DNA of 7,381 nucleotides, from the NCBI GenBank assembly GCA_031255955.1, contig JAIRRO010000019.1, positions 1 to 7,381 of the forward strand, read 5' to 3'. The notes under the pieces are model-generated. The model did no database searches and was not told the DNA's origin. It was given only the letters and a program-made list of their open reading frames with translations. Positions 5,876 to 7,381 of the stretch are shown piece by piece (position 1 is the stretch's first letter; each line of letters begins with the position of its first letter). The position numbers and the translations under genes are program-made. Source of the DNA: Oscillospiraceae bacterium. Its GTDB lineage: Bacteria; Bacillota; Clostridia; Oscillospirales; Oscillospiraceae.

Positions 5876-5962
5876 ATGATTAAACGAGAGGCGTATATGA
5901 GCCGCGACGGCGTGAAGCATAAAAATATCCGCGATTTTCTCCTCTCGCCCGATTGGAGTTGA
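5876..5962 (+). pseudogene. 28-codon remnant of a DUF4143-type AAA ATPase gene (large internal deletion)
   Basis: The frame ATG 5876 to TGA 5960-5962 encodes MIKREAYMSR followed by DGVKHKNIRDFLLSPDWS. From memory, the first ten residues match the start of DUF4143-family ATPases (MI.RE.Y...I.PF...), which normally leads into a Walker A motif. The last 18 match their C-terminal end, typically (Y/F).GI(K/R)H.N..DFLL. The roughly 400 residues between are missing, consistent with an in-frame deletion near codons 10-11. AGAGGGGG (5857-5864) lies 11 bases before the ATG, and promoter and operators survive upstream. The frame would still be translated, but no ATPase function is possible. The stop codon lies inside the carA -35 box. 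Alternatives are a short leader peptide for carAB that resembles the family by chance, or an assembly collapse. Confidence 0.55.
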
Positions 5963-5987
5963 CATTGCGCGGGACATACTGTAGAAT
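5959..5987 (+). promoter_or_regulatory. carAB promoter
   Basis: A consensus TTGACA (5959-5964), a 17-bp spacer and TAGAAT (5982-5987) make a good sigma-A-type promoter. The predicted start is about 5994, leaving a 50-base leader. The -35 box overlaps the TGA stop of the preceding 28-codon frame. No palindrome like the upstream pair is present here. Confidence 0.75.
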
Positions 5988-5995
5988 AGCTGACG

Positions 5996-6018
5996 GGAAT
6001 TATCCTGCGGGTATTTCC
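5996..6018 (+). promoter_or_regulatory. hairpin at the 5' end of the carA mRNA
   Basis: GGAA (5996-5999) pairs with TTCC (6015-6018) and TATCC (6001-6005) pairs with GGGTA (6009-6013). There is one T-T mismatch, one wobble, and a 3-base loop. No T-run follows, and I see no alternative antiterminator or PyrR-type attenuator in the 50-base leader. A role in mRNA stability is as likely as regulation. Confidence 0.35.
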
Positions 6019-6043
6019 GAGGTTTAGATAAGGGGGGCTGCTT

Positions 6044-7147
6044 ATGGCGCGCAGGGCATACTTGGTTCTCGCGGACGGCACGGTTTTTGAGGGTTACGGC
6101 TTCGGCGCCGAGGGTGAGGTTATCGGCGAGACGGTTTTTACAACGGGCATGACGGGCTATCTCGAAACCCTGACAGACAAGAGCTATTACGGGCAAATCA
6201 TAACGCAGACGTTCCCGCTCATCGGTAATTACGGCGTTATTCCGGAGGATTTTGAAAGCGCTGAGCCGGCGGCAAAAGGATATATCGTAAGACAATGGTG
6301 TCAAGACCCCTCAAATTTTCGCAGCGAGGGCGTGCTTGACGCTTTTTTAAGGTCTCACGGCGTTGTCGGGCTGTATGGGATAGACACGCGCCGCCTGACA
6401 AAAATCCTGCGCGAGTCCGGCGTTATGAACGGTTTAATCACCCCGACAAAGCCCGTCGGCGTACCAGACGCCGTGAAAAGCTTCGTCATACGCGACAGCG
6501 TGAAAAATTGCTCTGTGAGATCGGAATACACGGAAAACCCCGAGGGGACGCTTAAAGCGGCGCTTATTGACTACGGGCTGAAAAACAACATCGTCCGCGA
6601 ACTGGCGCGCCGCGGCTGCGCCGTGACGGTGCTGCCGTATGACACGCCGCCGGAGCGGATATTAGCGCTCGCGCCGGACGGCATTATGCTCTCTAACGGT
6701 CCCGGCGACCCGCGTGCGGAGGAAAACGCGCCGATTATCTCTAACCTGAAGCGGATTATTGAATTCAATATACCGATTTTCGGTATATGCTTCGGCAATC
6801 AGCTGCTTGCGCTGGCTCACGGCTTTGAAATCGAAAAGCTGAAATACGGGCATCGCGGGGCAAATCAGCCCGCAAAGGATCTTACGACGGGAAAAACCTA
6901 CATAACCAGCCAAAATCACGGCTATGCCGTCGTCTCGCGCAGCATTGACGCGCGCGTCGGCACAGAGTGGTTCGTAAACGTCAACGACGGCACAAACGAG
7001 GGCGTTATTTATAAAAACGCGCCAATCAGAAGCGTGCAGTTTCACCCGGAGGCTTGCTCCGGTCCGCGCGACGCCTCGTGGCTGTTCGACGATTTTATTG
7101 CAAGAATGACAGGAATGAAAGGAGGGCGCGGCGGCAATGCCTCTTGA
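6044..7147 (+). CDS. carA: carbamoyl-phosphate synthase small (glutaminase) subunit
   Basis: A 367-residue protein, normal length. The N-terminal CarA domain spans about 1-165 (LADGTVFEGYGFGA, ETVFTTGMTGYLETLTD, SYYGQIITQTFPLIGNYG). The class I glutamine amidotransferase domain follows: ALIDYG at 173-178, SNGPGDP at 217-223, nucleophile Cys249 in GICFGNQ (247-253), NHG at 291-293, and catalytic His334 and Glu336 in FHPEA. It releases ammonia from glutamine and channels it to CarB to make carbamoyl phosphate from bicarbonate and ATP for pyrimidine and arginine synthesis. The nucleophile motif reads GICFGNQ rather than the E. coli form GICLGHQ, a variant I regard as tolerated. The start is supported by AAGGGGGG (6030-6037) 6 bases upstream. 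Its stop overlaps carB by 11 bases. The last residues (KGGRGGNAS) are shaped by the carB ribosome binding site embedded in the gene. Confidence 0.98.
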   Translation: MARRAYLVLADGTVFEGYGFGAEGEVIGETVFTTGMTGYLETLTDKSYYGQIITQTFPLIGNYGVIPEDFESAEPAAKGYIVRQWCQDPSNFRSEGVLDAFLRSHGVVGLYGIDTRRLTKILRESGVMNGLITPTKPVGVPDAVKSFVIRDSVKNCSVRSEYTENPEGTLKAALIDYGLKNNIVRELARRGCAVTVLPYDTPPERILALAPDGIMLSNGPGDPRAEENAPIISNLKRIIEFNIPIFGICFGNQLLALAHGFEIEKLKYGHRGANQPAKDLTTGKTYITSQNHGYAVVSRSIDARVGTEWFVNVNDGTNEGVIYKNAPIRSVQFHPEACSGPRDASWLFDDFIARMTGMKGGRGGNAS

Positions 7148-7381
7148 CACAACCATCAAAAAAGTTCTTGTCATCGGCTCCGGTCCCATCGTCATCGGAC
7201 AAGCCGCGGAATTTGACTACGCGGGTACGCAAGCCTGCCGAGTCCTGCGGGACGATGGTATAGAAATCGTTCTTGTCAACTCCAACCCCGCCACCATTAT
7301 GACGGACAGCGCAATGGCGGACAAGATTTACCTTGAGCCATTAACACCCGCCACGGTCAGCCGCATTATCGAAAAGGAACG
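7137..7381 (+). CDS. carB: carbamoyl-phosphate synthase large subunit, N-terminal fragment (runs off window)
   Basis: The ATG at 7137 opens a frame that stays open to the window end, giving 81 complete codons. The N-terminus MPLDTTIKKVLVIGSGPIV, then IGQAAEFDYAGTQAC and NSNPATIMTDSAMAD, is diagnostic of CarB; GSGPI and NPATIMTD belong to the first biotin-carboxylase-like ATP-grasp half, where bicarbonate is phosphorylated. AAAGGAGGG (7118-7126), inside the end of carA, is 10 bases before the ATG. The 11-base overlap with carA in a different frame implies translational coupling, as expected for the CarAB heterodimer. The remaining roughly 1,000 residues lie outside the window. Confidence 0.97.
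   Translation, partial: MPLDTTIKKVLVIGSGPIVIGQAAEFDYAGTQACRVLRDDGIEIVLVNSNPATIMTDSAMADKIYLEPLTPATVSRIIEKE

Noticed and set aside
5994..6043. PyrR-type or other transcription attenuator in front of carA
   Set aside because: The 50-base leader has one modest hairpin, no T-run and no competing antiterminator pairing, and no recognisable PyrR-binding loop.

Overview
The window looks like chromosomal DNA of a moderately GC-rich member of the Bacillota, most likely a clostridial anaerobe. This is inferred from strong purine-rich ribosome binding sites, the family types of HflX, ValRS and CarA, an AprA/AprB-like flavoprotein-ferredoxin pair, and a DUF4143-type ATPase remnant. All recognised genes read on the + strand. 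I saw no phage genes, transposase, CRISPR array, rRNA or complete tRNA.

Layout. (1) 1-1243: the C-terminal half of an AprA/fumarate-reductase-like flavoprotein and, one base after its stop, a small 2x[4Fe-4S] ferredoxin resembling AprB. (2) 1244-1427: an intergenic stretch with no clear gene but a large nested inverted-repeat structure (1255-1413), inside which a 25-codon reading frame has a good ribosome binding site. (3) 1428-1800: rpmE (ribosomal protein bL31) as a self-contained unit with its own promoter, a strong hairpin at the mRNA 5' end, and an intrinsic terminator. (4) 1849-5753: hflX (ribosome-associated GTPase) and valS (valyl-tRNA synthetase), an evident operon. (5) 5754-6043: a dense regulatory stretch. 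It holds two copies of the palindrome CAGTTATAACTG with centres 40 bp apart, one of them in the spacer of a strong promoter, then a hairpin plus T-run, a 28-codon ORF that looks like the fused ends of a deleted DUF4143 ATPase gene, and the carA promoter. (6) 6044-end: carA and the start of carB, translationally overlapping, for carbamoyl phosphate synthesis.

How it fits together. Units 3 and 4 serve translation (ribosomal protein, ribosome-splitting GTPase, tRNA charging). Unit 6 supplies carbamoyl phosphate for pyrimidine and arginine synthesis. Unit 1 is an electron-transfer module of unknown substrate.

The most unusual content is the non-coding or nearly non-coding DNA: the ATPase scar whose promoter and twin palindromes survive, and the structured element at 1255-1413. 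No database or folding program was run. All pairings and motif positions were read by eye.
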